Origin: Streptococcaceae bacterium
Lineage (GTDB): Bacteria; Bacillota; Bacilli; Lactobacillales; Streptococcaceae
NCBI GenBank assembly: GCA_022484805.1
Contig: JAKVKP010000003.1
Coordinates: 1-64,000 of the forward strand
Reading direction: 5' to 3'
Length of the DNA stretch: 64,000 bases
The notes under the pieces: generated by a model
What the model was told of the DNA's origin: nothing
Seen by the model: only the letters and a program-made list of their open reading frames with translations
Database searches by the model: none
Part shown: in pieces, positions 52,578 through 62,077 of the stretch
Numbering within the stretch: position 1 is the first letter of the stretch
How the letters are laid out: each line of letters opens with the position of its first letter
Position numbers and translations under genes: made by a program

Positions 52578-53552
52578 TCAAATTACTTTTGTCGTACCAC
52601 CCTCGGCAAATTTAATTGGCAAAACAGTTCTTTTTTCAACTGTTTTTCCCGCAATCACATCAATCAGCAAAGTGACAGCCATCTCAGCCATTTCTCGAAT
52701 CGGTTGTGCAATGGTTGATACTTGATAGGGTGCACCCTCACGTGTTCGCTCACCATCAAATCCGATAATTTGCAGCTCACTGGGTATTTTTCTACCTAAT
52801 GCTTCTGCCACTCCAATTACATCGTAGGCCATTGAATCATTAATTGTAAATATGCCATCAATTTCTGGGTTATCGAGCAAAAACTGCTTGATATGCTTTG
52901 AAACATCCGTTAAAGGCTCAAGCATATTTAAGGACTTTACAGAAATACCAAGCCTTTGACATTCCAATTCAAAATATTTCAAACGATTTTTTGTTTCATT
53001 TGGTGTTTCCTGATAACCGCCAATATAGGCCAGCTGTTGACAGCCCCTTTTTTCGAGCTCTCTTGCTGCTAATCTACCACCTGCTTCACTATCAGCAGCA
53101 ACGTAGACCACATCCTCTGTAAAATAACGATCAATACTCACAAATGGCAAATTACTAGAAATATATTTATCAATATTGGAATAGGTGATGCCAATAATGC
53201 CATCCACTTTATTTTGTTTGACCATCTGAATATATTCATGCTCTTTTTCCGCATTACCCGATGAGTTACATAAATACAATTTGTAGTTACGACTTTCCAA
53301 GCTATTTTCAACATAAAAGGCAAATTCAGAAAAAAATGGATGCCAAACACTTGGTAAAATGAGTGCAACTGAAAAGGTTTGATTGGTCTTTAAACCACGA
53401 GCATAAAAATCGGGCTGGTAATCTAATTCTTCGATTACTTTCTCAACTTTTTGACGCGTACTGGCTTTTACCGAGCCATTGTTCAAAACACGGGATACAG
53501 TCCCAACGCCAACGCCTGCCTTCTTTGCGACCTCTTTCATTGTAACTTTCAT
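52578..53552 (-). CDS. LacI-family transcriptional regulator of the fructoside operon
   Basis: 324 residues: LacI HTH (TMKEVAKKAGVGVGTVSRVLN, hinge DFYARGLKT) and an effector domain with IIGFDGERTREGAPYQVSTIAQP. It probably controls the adjacent GH32/ABC operon. It is transcribed in the same direction as that operon but separated from it by the terminator 53621-53659, so it has its own promoter. ATG 53552 behind AAGGGGGG. Confidence 0.92.
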   Translation of the reverse strand: MKVTMKEVAKKAGVGVGTVSRVLNNGSVKASTRQKVEKVIEELDYQPDFYARGLKTNQTFSVALILPSVWHPFFSEFAFYVENSLESRNYKLYLCNSSGNAEKEHEYIQMVKQNKVDGIIGITYSNIDKYISSNLPFVSIDRYFTEDVVYVAADSEAGGRLAARELEKRGCQQLAYIGGYQETPNETKNRLKYFELECQRLGISVKSLNMLEPLTDVSKHIKQFLLDNPEIDGIFTINDSMAYDVIGVAEALGRKIPSELQIIGFDGERTREGAPYQVSTIAQPIREMAEMAVTLLIDVIAGKTVEKRTVLPIKFAEGGTTKVI

Positions 53553-53620
53553 ATATCCCCCCTTAAATCAAATGTCTTTTACCACAGTATAATTGAGAAA
53601 ATCAGAAAAGACTAGTCATA

Positions 53621-53659
53621 AATAAAAATACAAATCGGTCACTGCCTAAACAATGACCG
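53621..53659 (-). terminator. Terminator of the fructoside operon
   Basis: Minus strand stem CGGTCATTG/CAGTGACCG (one G-U, 6-nt loop) followed by ATTTGTATTTTTATT, just after the GH32 gene. Confidence 0.78.
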
Positions 53660-53681
53660 ACAATTATCAATTACATTTTTA

Positions 53682-55163
53682 TTAATTAATATTTCCACTT
53701 ATTAACTCAAGAATATTTGCTTCGCCTTCTACAGAAAAAATTAAATCTTTACCTTTTTCGTGCTCATAAAAGGTATTGCTCATCGTTACTTGACCATTGA
53801 TAAATAATTCAATTGAGCTTGTATCCCGAAATAGCTCAATTTCGAGTATCTGATTTTTTAATAAAACTTCTGCACTTCTTTCCACCAATAACTCTGGTTC
53901 ATTACCAGAAATGAGATGACCAAAATTAGCTCGACTAAAGGTGAAGCATTGACTATCTACATTATATTGAAGTATTAATGCACTTTCTAGATGCTGTGCA
54001 TATCGAATTTCAAGCTGCTGCGCTGAACGCAAATCAACCACAATTTTTAGATAGGTTGCATCATCAATCAAATCAGAAAAAACAACTGGCTCTGCTTTTA
54101 GCGGAATATTTTGGTATTGCGCTTGAATTTTAATATTATCATAAATAAAGTGAGAAGGTGACTGTACTAGAAAATTATCTCTAATCGCTAATTCTCTCGG
54201 CAATGTCATAGCACCAGACCATTGATGACCCAAATCATGAGTTGGTCTGGTTCGGTCCCACATCTGCATCCAGGCAATCATAATGCGACGGCCTTGCTCA
54301 TCCTCTAAGGTTTGTGGCGCATAGAAATCCATACCAAAATCAATTTCATGATAATTTTCAACCAATAATTTACCAGTTTGCCAGTCCATTTGACCAATGA
54401 AGGCAACCGTTGAGCTGATATTATGATATTCAAAGCCTTGCTTTTGAATTTGAATTGGTGACATAATCAATACATCTTTACCGTCCAAATGAAATAAATC
54501 TGGACATTCCCACATTATACCTTGGCTTTCATCACCTTCAAGTAAAATCGAAACAAATTGCCAGCTTATCAAATCAATTGATGAAAACAAAAGGATTCTA
54601 CCACGGTTTTCTGAGCTTTTTGTCGCAATAACTGAATAATATAAATCATCGTGTTGAAAGATTTTAGGATCTCTGAAATCATGAATGGAGCCATAACTTT
54701 CAACCTGCTTGGCACTAATCACTGGATTATTTTCAAATTTTTCAAAATGAATGCCATCTTCAGAAACAGCCATACATTGTGTTTGAAATACCACGTCGTC
54801 ATTAATTACATGACCTGTATACATCAGGTATAGCTTACCATCCTTTTCAATCGCACTTCCTGAAAAGCAGCCATCCTTGTCATAAGCTTGATCAGGCATT
54901 AATGCGACTGGTAAATCCTCCCAATGCACTAAGTCCTTAGACTTGCTATGCCCCCAGTGCATTGGCCCCCAATCACTACTATATGGATGATATTGATAAA
55001 ACAGATGATATTCACCTTGATAAAACACAAATCCGTTCGGATCATTAATCCAACCAATTGGTGCCATCACATGATAGTGATGGCGATATTTTGAGTCAAC
55101 ATTCTTTTGGTTTTCAGCAATGTACTGGTTGACCTTTTCAATTTCACTTTGTTTAATCGTCAT
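53682..55163 (-). CDS. GH32 beta-fructofuranosidase
   Basis: 493 residues, cytoplasmic (no signal peptide). Nucleophile Asp41 in GWINDPNGF, transition-state Asp in HDFRDPKIF and acid/base Glu in MWECPDLF identify GH32. A C-terminal beta-sandwich follows. It cleaves terminal fructose from sucrose, sucrose-6-phosphate or fructo-oligosaccharides. Because its operon encodes an ABC importer and no PTS, an unphosphorylated fructoside is the more likely substrate (inference). The ATG overlaps the stop of the binding-protein gene (TAATG). Confidence 0.94.
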   Translation of the reverse strand: MTIKQSEIEKVNQYIAENQKNVDSKYRHHYHVMAPIGWINDPNGFVFYQGEYHLFYQYHPYSSDWGPMHWGHSKSKDLVHWEDLPVALMPDQAYDKDGCFSGSAIEKDGKLYLMYTGHVINDDVVFQTQCMAVSEDGIHFEKFENNPVISAKQVESYGSIHDFRDPKIFQHDDLYYSVIATKSSENRGRILLFSSIDLISWQFVSILLEGDESQGIMWECPDLFHLDGKDVLIMSPIQIQKQGFEYHNISSTVAFIGQMDWQTGKLLVENYHEIDFGMDFYAPQTLEDEQGRRIMIAWMQMWDRTRPTHDLGHQWSGAMTLPRELAIRDNFLVQSPSHFIYDNIKIQAQYQNIPLKAEPVVFSDLIDDATYLKIVVDLRSAQQLEIRYAQHLESALILQYNVDSQCFTFSRANFGHLISGNEPELLVERSAEVLLKNQILEIELFRDTSSIELFINGQVTMSNTFYEHEKGKDLIFSVEGEANILELISGNIN

Positions 55164-56782
55164 TAAGTATTCTCAGTCCCTTTAATATAGTCATCATAGC
55201 CTTCTTGTTTGATTTGGATCCATTCATCAATACCAACCCGTTTCAATTCAGCAAGATATTCGTCCCATTCCTTATCAATATTGCCATTCGTAATCCATTC
55301 CGCACGTTTAAGATAAATATAATCCCACATATCTGTTTCAATTTTTGCCAAGCGATCAGTCTTTTCCTTCGTTAAAAAGACTTTTGGATAAATATTATCA
55401 TTGGTAATGTATTCTGAATAATATTTCTTCATTAAATCTAAGCGCCATTTCGCATCATCAGGCATTGTTGTTACTGTGTCATAATAGCTATCTAAAACGG
55501 CCAATGGACCAGCGGCTTCTGTTTTTTGACGTAGCTCACCTGGTGCCGCACCATCTAAAGATAAATGTTGAAGCATACCATCTTTTAATTCGAATATATT
55601 TGCCTGTTCAGTATCACCATAGGTACCCCAGTTATTTTGAACAGATTGAAGCGGTTCATACATCTTATCAACCCATTTTGCAGTCAATTCTAAATTTTTA
55701 TTAGCACTTGTAATAACAAAACGGTCTCTAGAAAAACCAATACCATTTGTCCTAGTAACGTGTTTTTGACCACTTGGACCAGCCAAAACAGGAAGCACAT
55801 CGTATTGATCATTATCACCCGTGATATTCATTTTATCCCAAGTAAAATAAACACCATATTTCTGTTCCTTACCTTTGGCAACATAAGTATTCCAATCTTG
55901 CTCGAATGCTTCTGAGTCAATCAAACCCTTTTGTTGTAATTGATTAAAAAATTTAATTGCTGCCTTATAGCCATCCGTATTAGCTGTAAATTGAACTTTA
56001 CCATCATTATTAACGATTAAATGATCATCATTATCACCTTCACCAAATGCAGAAAATAAAAATTTCAAATCTTCATTCCCACCATCATTGATAAAGCTGA
56101 ATGGAATTTCATCAGCTTCTCCATTTCCATTTGGATCTTGTGTCTTAAAGGCTTCTAAAACCTTTACCAATTCATCAGTTGTTGTTGGCATTTCTAAACC
56201 AAGTTTTTCTAGCCATTCTGTATTAATCCAAGCCATATCATTTACTGTATGAATTGAATCTTTGTCAGTTCCCAACTCCTCAATCCAAGGGAATGAGTAG
56301 ATATGTCCATCTGGTGCTGTCAATAATTGACGATACTGTGGATTTTCATCTAGTATTTTACTCAAATTCGGCATATACTTCTCGATCAGCTCTTCAACCG
56401 GCACAATCACGCCACTATCCGACCAATTTAGCAAATCATAATCACTCGCTCCAGCATTAAAAATGGCGTCTGGCAAATCACCACTTGCAATATCCAAATT
56501 TCTTTTTTCAGTAAAGTCTGAGTTATAATTTGTCCAGTCAATATGAACATTCGTATCTTCTTCTAAACGTTGAAAAATGAGCTTGTCATTCGGATCCTTA
56601 GGTGCTAAAGCCGCACTTTGAGAAATCATTTTTAAGGTCACCTTTTCTTTTAATGGAAAAGAAACTGACTCTAATTCATAATCAGGACTCGATGTTGACT
56701 TTGAACTACTGCTTTTCCCGCACCCAGATAAAACTAGCGTACTAACCGCCAATGCTGTCACCAATAATTTAACTTTTTTCAT
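55163..56782 (-). CDS. Sugar ABC transporter substrate-binding lipoprotein (LplA/YtcQ type)
   Basis: 539-residue extracellular binding protein. Signal MKKVKLLVTALAVSTLVLSGC with lipobox LSGC. The size and the pairing with LplB/YtcP-type permeases place it in the family 1 group that carries larger oligosaccharides. It presumably binds a fructo-oligosaccharide or sucrose-like glycan because the GH32 gene overlaps its end. AAAGGAGAGGAAG ribosome site. Confidence 0.92.
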   Translation of the reverse strand: MKKVKLLVTALAVSTLVLSGCGKSSSSKSTSSPDYELESVSFPLKEKVTLKMISQSAALAPKDPNDKLIFQRLEEDTNVHIDWTNYNSDFTEKRNLDIASGDLPDAIFNAGASDYDLLNWSDSGVIVPVEELIEKYMPNLSKILDENPQYRQLLTAPDGHIYSFPWIEELGTDKDSIHTVNDMAWINTEWLEKLGLEMPTTTDELVKVLEAFKTQDPNGNGEADEIPFSFINDGGNEDLKFLFSAFGEGDNDDHLIVNNDGKVQFTANTDGYKAAIKFFNQLQQKGLIDSEAFEQDWNTYVAKGKEQKYGVYFTWDKMNITGDNDQYDVLPVLAGPSGQKHVTRTNGIGFSRDRFVITSANKNLELTAKWVDKMYEPLQSVQNNWGTYGDTEQANIFELKDGMLQHLSLDGAAPGELRQKTEAAGPLAVLDSYYDTVTTMPDDAKWRLDLMKKYYSEYITNDNIYPKVFLTKEKTDRLAKIETDMWDYIYLKRAEWITNGNIDKEWDEYLAELKRVGIDEWIQIKQEGYDDYIKGTENT

Positions 56783-56800
56783 TCTTTTCTTCCTCTCCTT

Positions 56801-57688
56801 TTATCCTTTAACTGATCCCACTAATACGCCCTTATCAAAATATTTTTGGAAGAACGGATACATGATAATCAGAGGTAAACTTGAAATTACGATTGTTGCA
56901 TATTTAATTAATTCAGCAATTTGCTTCATTTCAGCCATTGCTGTATTTGAGCCGACCATATCCTGTGAAGGCTGATTTTGAATCAAAATATTTCTAAGTA
57001 CAAGCTGTAAAGGCTGTAAATCTGGATTTTTCAAATAAATCATCGCATCAAAATAAGCATTCCACTGACCAACAAATGCATATAAGAACAAGACAAACAT
57101 AATTGGTTTTGCTAATGGCAGCATAATCTTAAAGAGAATTTGCATTTCATTTGCACCATCAATCGTTGCCGCTTCAGATAGCTCCTTTGGTAAGGCACTG
57201 AAATAAGTTCTTGCAAGAATGATATTCCAAACATTAATTGCACCTGGCAGGATAATTGCCCAAACCGTATCTAGCATGCCCAAATCCTTAATCAACAAAT
57301 AGGTAGGAATTAAACCGCCGCCAACAAACATTGTGATTACAAAAAACATCATGATAATGTTTCGACCAACTAAATCTGGCTTAGATAACGGATAAGCTGT
57401 CAACATGGTAATAAAAACTGTTAATGCACTAAAGGTAAAAGAGTAAAATAAAGAATTTAAGAAACCACGAATAATTGAATCGTCCGCAAATACTCTCTTA
57501 TAGCCTTCAACTGTCCAATCAGATGGATTGAAGCTGATGCCCTTATTAATTAAAGTCGCAGGATCCATAAATGATGCAATCACAACATAAATTAAAGGAA
57601 TCAAGGTAATTAGGACCAAAAAAATCAAAATAATACGATTCATCCATAATATTCGTTTATCAAATTTTGTATACATATTCATATTCAT
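56801..57688 (-). CDS. CUT1 sugar ABC permease (LplC/YtcP type)
   Basis: 295 residues, six helices, coupling motif SEAATIDGANEMQILFKIMLPLAKP and the C-terminal FQKYFDKGVLVGSVKG, which is typical of LplC/YtcP permeases. It is the second permease of the fructoside importer. ATG behind AGGAGG (11-bp spacing). It lies 18 bp before the binding-protein gene. Confidence 0.92.
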   Translation of the reverse strand: MNMNMYTKFDKRILWMNRIILIFLVLITLIPLIYVVIASFMDPATLINKGISFNPSDWTVEGYKRVFADDSIIRGFLNSLFYSFTFSALTVFITMLTAYPLSKPDLVGRNIIMMFFVITMFVGGGLIPTYLLIKDLGMLDTVWAIILPGAINVWNIILARTYFSALPKELSEAATIDGANEMQILFKIMLPLAKPIMFVLFLYAFVGQWNAYFDAMIYLKNPDLQPLQLVLRNILIQNQPSQDMVGSNTAMAEMKQIAELIKYATIVISSLPLIIMYPFFQKYFDKGVLVGSVKG

Positions 57689-57702
57689 TAATTGAAATCC
57701 TC

Positions 57703-58689
57703 CTAAATCCCTTGCCCATCATTTAATTTTTTTGTAATGTTATTAACAATTAGTAATAGCACAACATTGATTGCCATATTGAATAAACCAACCGCGGCTG
57801 AATAGGCATAATTACCTGATTGTAGACCAACCTTATAAACATAAGTTGAAATAATTTCAGAGGTTGGAATATTCATTGAAGTTTGCATAAGATAAGCTTT
57901 TTCATAACCAACATTCATGATATTACCCGCAGATAAGATAAAATTAATAATCATAATTGGCTTCAAGGCAGGTAAATCAATATGCCAAATTTTTTGCAGA
58001 ATATTAGCACCATCAATATTAGCTGCTTCATACAAATCAGTGCTGACTCCTGCTAAGGTCGCTGTATACAATATTGAGGCCCAGCCCATACCTTGCCAAA
58101 TACCTGAAAGAATATAGATTGTCCTAAAATAACTAGGCTTTGACATAAATAAAATCGGTTGACCTGTGAATTTTTCAACTAAGCCATTAATTGGACCATT
58201 AGCAGATAAAAATAAGAAAAGCATCCCGACAATGATTACAACTGAAATAAAATTTGGTGCATATAAGACTAACTGCATTTTTTGACGAATTTTCTTACTG
58301 ACAACTAAATTCAAACAAATTGCCAAAATAATCGGTGGGAAAAAGCCCAACAACAAACCATAAACACTAATTTTTAATGTGTTCACTAACAACGTCGTAA
58401 AATTTGGAGAAAAAATAAATTCTCGAAAATGCTCCAAGCCAACCCAAGGACTATCCATAATACCAAGCATCGGATTATAATCTTTGAAAGCAATAATTGC
58501 ACCATACATCGGCAAATATTTAAAAATAAAGGTCATTAAAACCCCAGGAATTAACAAAAAATAAAGCCATTTATTCTTTTTGATACGCGCTTTTATATTG
58601 CGATTCTTGAACCTCTTGCTTCGCTTCTTAACCTTCTTTGGTTCCACCTCTTCTATAATTTTTGTAATTGAACTTGATGATTCCACCAT
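57703..58689 (-). CDS. CUT1 sugar ABC permease (LplB/YteP type)
   Basis: 328 residues, with a long basic cytoplasmic N-terminus (KKVKKRSKRFKNRNIKARIKK), six helices and coupling loop YEAANIDGANILQKIWHIDLPALKP. It is the first gene of the fructoside operon. The ATG at 58689 follows GGAGGTGC; a longer in-frame start (58770) would lie across the promoter region and is rejected. No ATPase gene is in the operon. Confidence 0.92.
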   Translation of the reverse strand: MVESSSSITKIIEEVEPKKVKKRSKRFKNRNIKARIKKNKWLYFLLIPGVLMTFIFKYLPMYGAIIAFKDYNPMLGIMDSPWVGLEHFREFIFSPNFTTLLVNTLKISVYGLLLGFFPPIILAICLNLVVSKKIRQKMQLVLYAPNFISVVIIVGMLFLFLSANGPINGLVEKFTGQPILFMSKPSYFRTIYILSGIWQGMGWASILYTATLAGVSTDLYEAANIDGANILQKIWHIDLPALKPIMIINFILSAGNIMNVGYEKAYLMQTSMNIPTSEIISTYVYKVGLQSGNYAYSAAVGLFNMAINVVLLLIVNNITKKLNDGQGI

Positions 58690-58703
58690 TTGCACCTCCG
58701 TTT

Positions 58704-58718
58704 TAGAATCGTTTCCAA
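58704..58718 (-). promoter_or_regulatory. Second LacI/cre-type operator
   Basis: Minus strand TTGGAAACGATTCTA matches the cre consensus with one mismatch and shares the core RAAACGWTTC with 58749-58763, 45 bp away. It may be the second operator of the local LacI regulator. Confidence 0.5.
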
Positions 58719-58748
58719 AAATCTCCAAAAAAAATAATCTTCCGATAA

Positions 58749-58763
58749 TGGAAACGTTTTCAA
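58749..58763 (-). promoter_or_regulatory. cre site of the fructoside operon
   Basis: Minus strand TTGAAAACGTTTCCA fits WTGNAANCGNWNNCW at all positions and lies at about +5 to +19 of the promoter 58775-58803. Confidence 0.8.
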
Positions 58764-58774
58764 ATGACATCCAT

Positions 58775-58803
58775 AGAATAGCACTTGCGCAAATCTATGT
58801 CAA
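58775..58803 (-). promoter_or_regulatory. Sigma-A promoter of the fructoside operon
   Basis: -35 TTGACA (58798-58803), 17-bp spacer, -10 TATTCT (58775-58780). Same arrangement with a downstream cre as at 17115-17169. Confidence 0.85.
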
Positions 58804-58903
58804 TAAAAAAATTAACAAAAATTTTTTCCATTCGAAAATGATAAAAAAATATTGTATGGACAGTATCATCTAATAATTAATAGAAAAATCAGTTATACAA
58901 CAG

Positions 58904-58944
58904 AAAAAAGGCGTCAGTAAAGTCTTTTTGACTTTACTAACACC
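58904..58944 (-). terminator. groESL terminator
   Basis: Minus strand 15-bp stem (GGTGTTAGTAAAGTC with GACTTTACTGACGCC, two G-U pairs) followed by TTTTTT. Confidence 0.88.
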
Positions 58945-59010
58945 TTCGTTCTAATCACACGATATCGTGTAATTATTTAGTAGCAATTACCTATCTGTTA
59001 ATTTTATTTT

Positions 59011-60660
<1,650 letters not shown>

Positions 60661-60701
60661 CTAAAATAAGTTTCTATTAATTCATATTAGCTAAAAGAAA
60701 G

Positions 60702-60983
60702 CTACTCAACTGTTGCAATTAAATCGCCGGCCTTGACTACTAAATAAGTTTCACCGTTATCCTTCACTTCTACGCCAGCATATTTTTCAAAAACAACCCA
60801 ATCACCAACCTTAACGTCAGGCTCAAATATTTTACCATGCTGTCTAGCACCAGGGCCAACAGCAATTACTTCTGCTACTTGTGGTTTTTCTTGAGCAGAT
60901 GAAGCTAAAACTAAGCCACCTACTGTCTTTTCTTCTTCTTCTTTAACCTTTAAAACTACACGATCTGATAATGGTTTTAACAC
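60702..60983 (-). CDS. groES: Co-chaperonin GroES
   Basis: 93-residue co-chaperonin. MLKPLSDRVVLKV at the N-terminus, the mobile loop EEEEKTVGGLVLASSAQEKP and the roof region are canonical. GTG start at 60983 behind GGAGGG (an ATG one frame off at 60985 would stop at once). Controlled by CIRCE (61016-61042) and probably CtsR (61065-61081). Confidence 0.97.
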   Translation of the reverse strand: MLKPLSDRVVLKVKEEEEKTVGGLVLASSAQEKPQVAEVIAVGPGARQHGKIFEPDVKVGDWVVFEKYAGVEVKDNGETYLVVKAGDLIATVE

Positions 60984-61015
60984 ATTAATCCCTCCGTTTA
61001 ATTAATTGATTATTT

Positions 61016-61042
61016 TTAGCACTCTAGTATATTGAGTGCTAA
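61016..61042. promoter_or_regulatory. CIRCE element (HrcA operator)
   Basis: TTAGCACTC-N9-GAGTGCTAA, a perfect match to the CIRCE consensus, between the groES promoter and its start codon. Confidence 0.98.
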
Positions 61043-61052
61043 CCTAATACTT

Positions 61053-61080
61053 ATTTTATGCTATAGTCAGAAAAAGTCAA
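61053..61080 (-). promoter_or_regulatory. groESL promoter
   Basis: -35 TTGACT (61075-61080), 16-bp spacer, -10 TAAAAT (61053-61058), directly upstream of CIRCE. Confidence 0.7.
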
Positions 61081-61081
61081 G
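61065..61081 (+). promoter_or_regulatory. Degenerate CtsR box at groESL
   Basis: AGTCAGA-AAA-AGTCAAG matches RGTCAAA-NAN-RGTCAAA with one mismatch in each heptamer and overlaps the groES -35, as in bacteria with dual HrcA/CtsR control. Confidence 0.5.
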
Positions 61082-61151
61082 ATAATTGTTTAAAAAATAA
61101 AGAATTTATAGAAATGTTTTTTTAGACCTTTGAAATCCTTTACAATTCCAA

Positions 61152-61192
61152 ATTAAAAAGGAAATACGATTTAACCGTATTTCCTTTTTAAT
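61152..61192 (-). terminator. rex terminator
   Basis: Perfect 17-bp arms (ATTAAAAAGGAAATACG with its complement) around a 7-nt loop, T-rich on the 3' side of the minus strand; 38 bp after the rex stop. Confidence 0.88.
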
Positions 61193-61230
61193 CGCTTGCT
61201 CTACCTATTGGCATGGACATATTAATCAAA

Positions 61231-61878
61231 TTATTCAAGCTCATTTTTTCTTAAAAAATAAATAAGTGTTTGTAATTCGTTGGTCAAATCCACAGACTGA
61301 ATAATGATCCCCTCAGGTGCCGACAAACGTTCCGTCGTAAAATTCAAAATACCCTTAACACCAGCATCAATCAGCTGGATTAAAATGCCTTCTGCCGCTT
61401 GAGCAGGCACTGATAAAATTGCAACTTCAATCCGTTGCGCTTGAATATGTTCTTTTAACTCATCAATATCATAAACTGGCACACCATCTAAAATTTTACC
61501 AACGTAAGGATTATCTTTTAGATCGAAGGCTGCAGAAATTCTTAAATTATTTTTACGGTGAAATTTATATTTAATTAAAGCGGTCCCCAAATTACCGACA
61601 CCAATTAAAGCGACATTAGTCTGCTCATCTTCTTTCAATATCTTAGCAAAATAGCGGGTTAAATCGTCGACATTATAGCCATAACCACGTTTTCCCAATT
61701 CACCAAAATAAGAAAAATCACGACGAATTGTAGCACTATCAATTGCTAATGCATCTGCCAATTCTTTGGAATTTGTGCGACAAATATCTTGTTCTTTTAA
61801 ACGTTGTAAGTGTCTATAATATAGCGGTAACCTTTTAGCGGTTGCTTTTGGAATCACCTGTTCACTTTTTTCTCTCAC
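61231..61878 (-). CDS. rex: Redox-sensing transcriptional repressor Rex
   Basis: 215 residues: N-terminal winged helix (TNSKELADALAIDSATIRRDFSYFG) and a Rossmann domain with GVGNLGTALIKY that senses the NADH/NAD+ ratio. Rex represses fermentation genes until NADH rises. GTG start at 61878 behind AAAGGAG. Two TTGTGAAAT half-sites lie upstream (61902-61910 and 61926-61934), so it may regulate itself. Neighbourhood with groESL and an ABC-F gene is conserved in Firmicutes. Confidence 0.96.
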   Translation of the reverse strand: MREKSEQVIPKATAKRLPLYYRHLQRLKEQDICRTNSKELADALAIDSATIRRDFSYFGELGKRGYGYNVDDLTRYFAKILKEDEQTNVALIGVGNLGTALIKYKFHRKNNLRISAAFDLKDNPYVGKILDGVPVYDIDELKEHIQAQRIEVAILSVPAQAAEGILIQLIDAGVKGILNFTTERLSAPEGIIIQSVDLTNELQTLIYFLRKNELE

Positions 61879-62077
61879 TAACTTATCTCCTTTCGTTTAG
61901 TATTTCACAAATTAGTTTATCAATCATTTCACAAATTTTCAAGTTATCTACCCAATTTATCAAAATAAATTTGCACTAGCTTCACTTCAAACTATTCTTT
62001 TTATACATAATCTCAGAAATCAGTTAAAACCATCGTTAATTTTTGTTATACTTATTTTTAAATGAAAGGTGGCAGAA

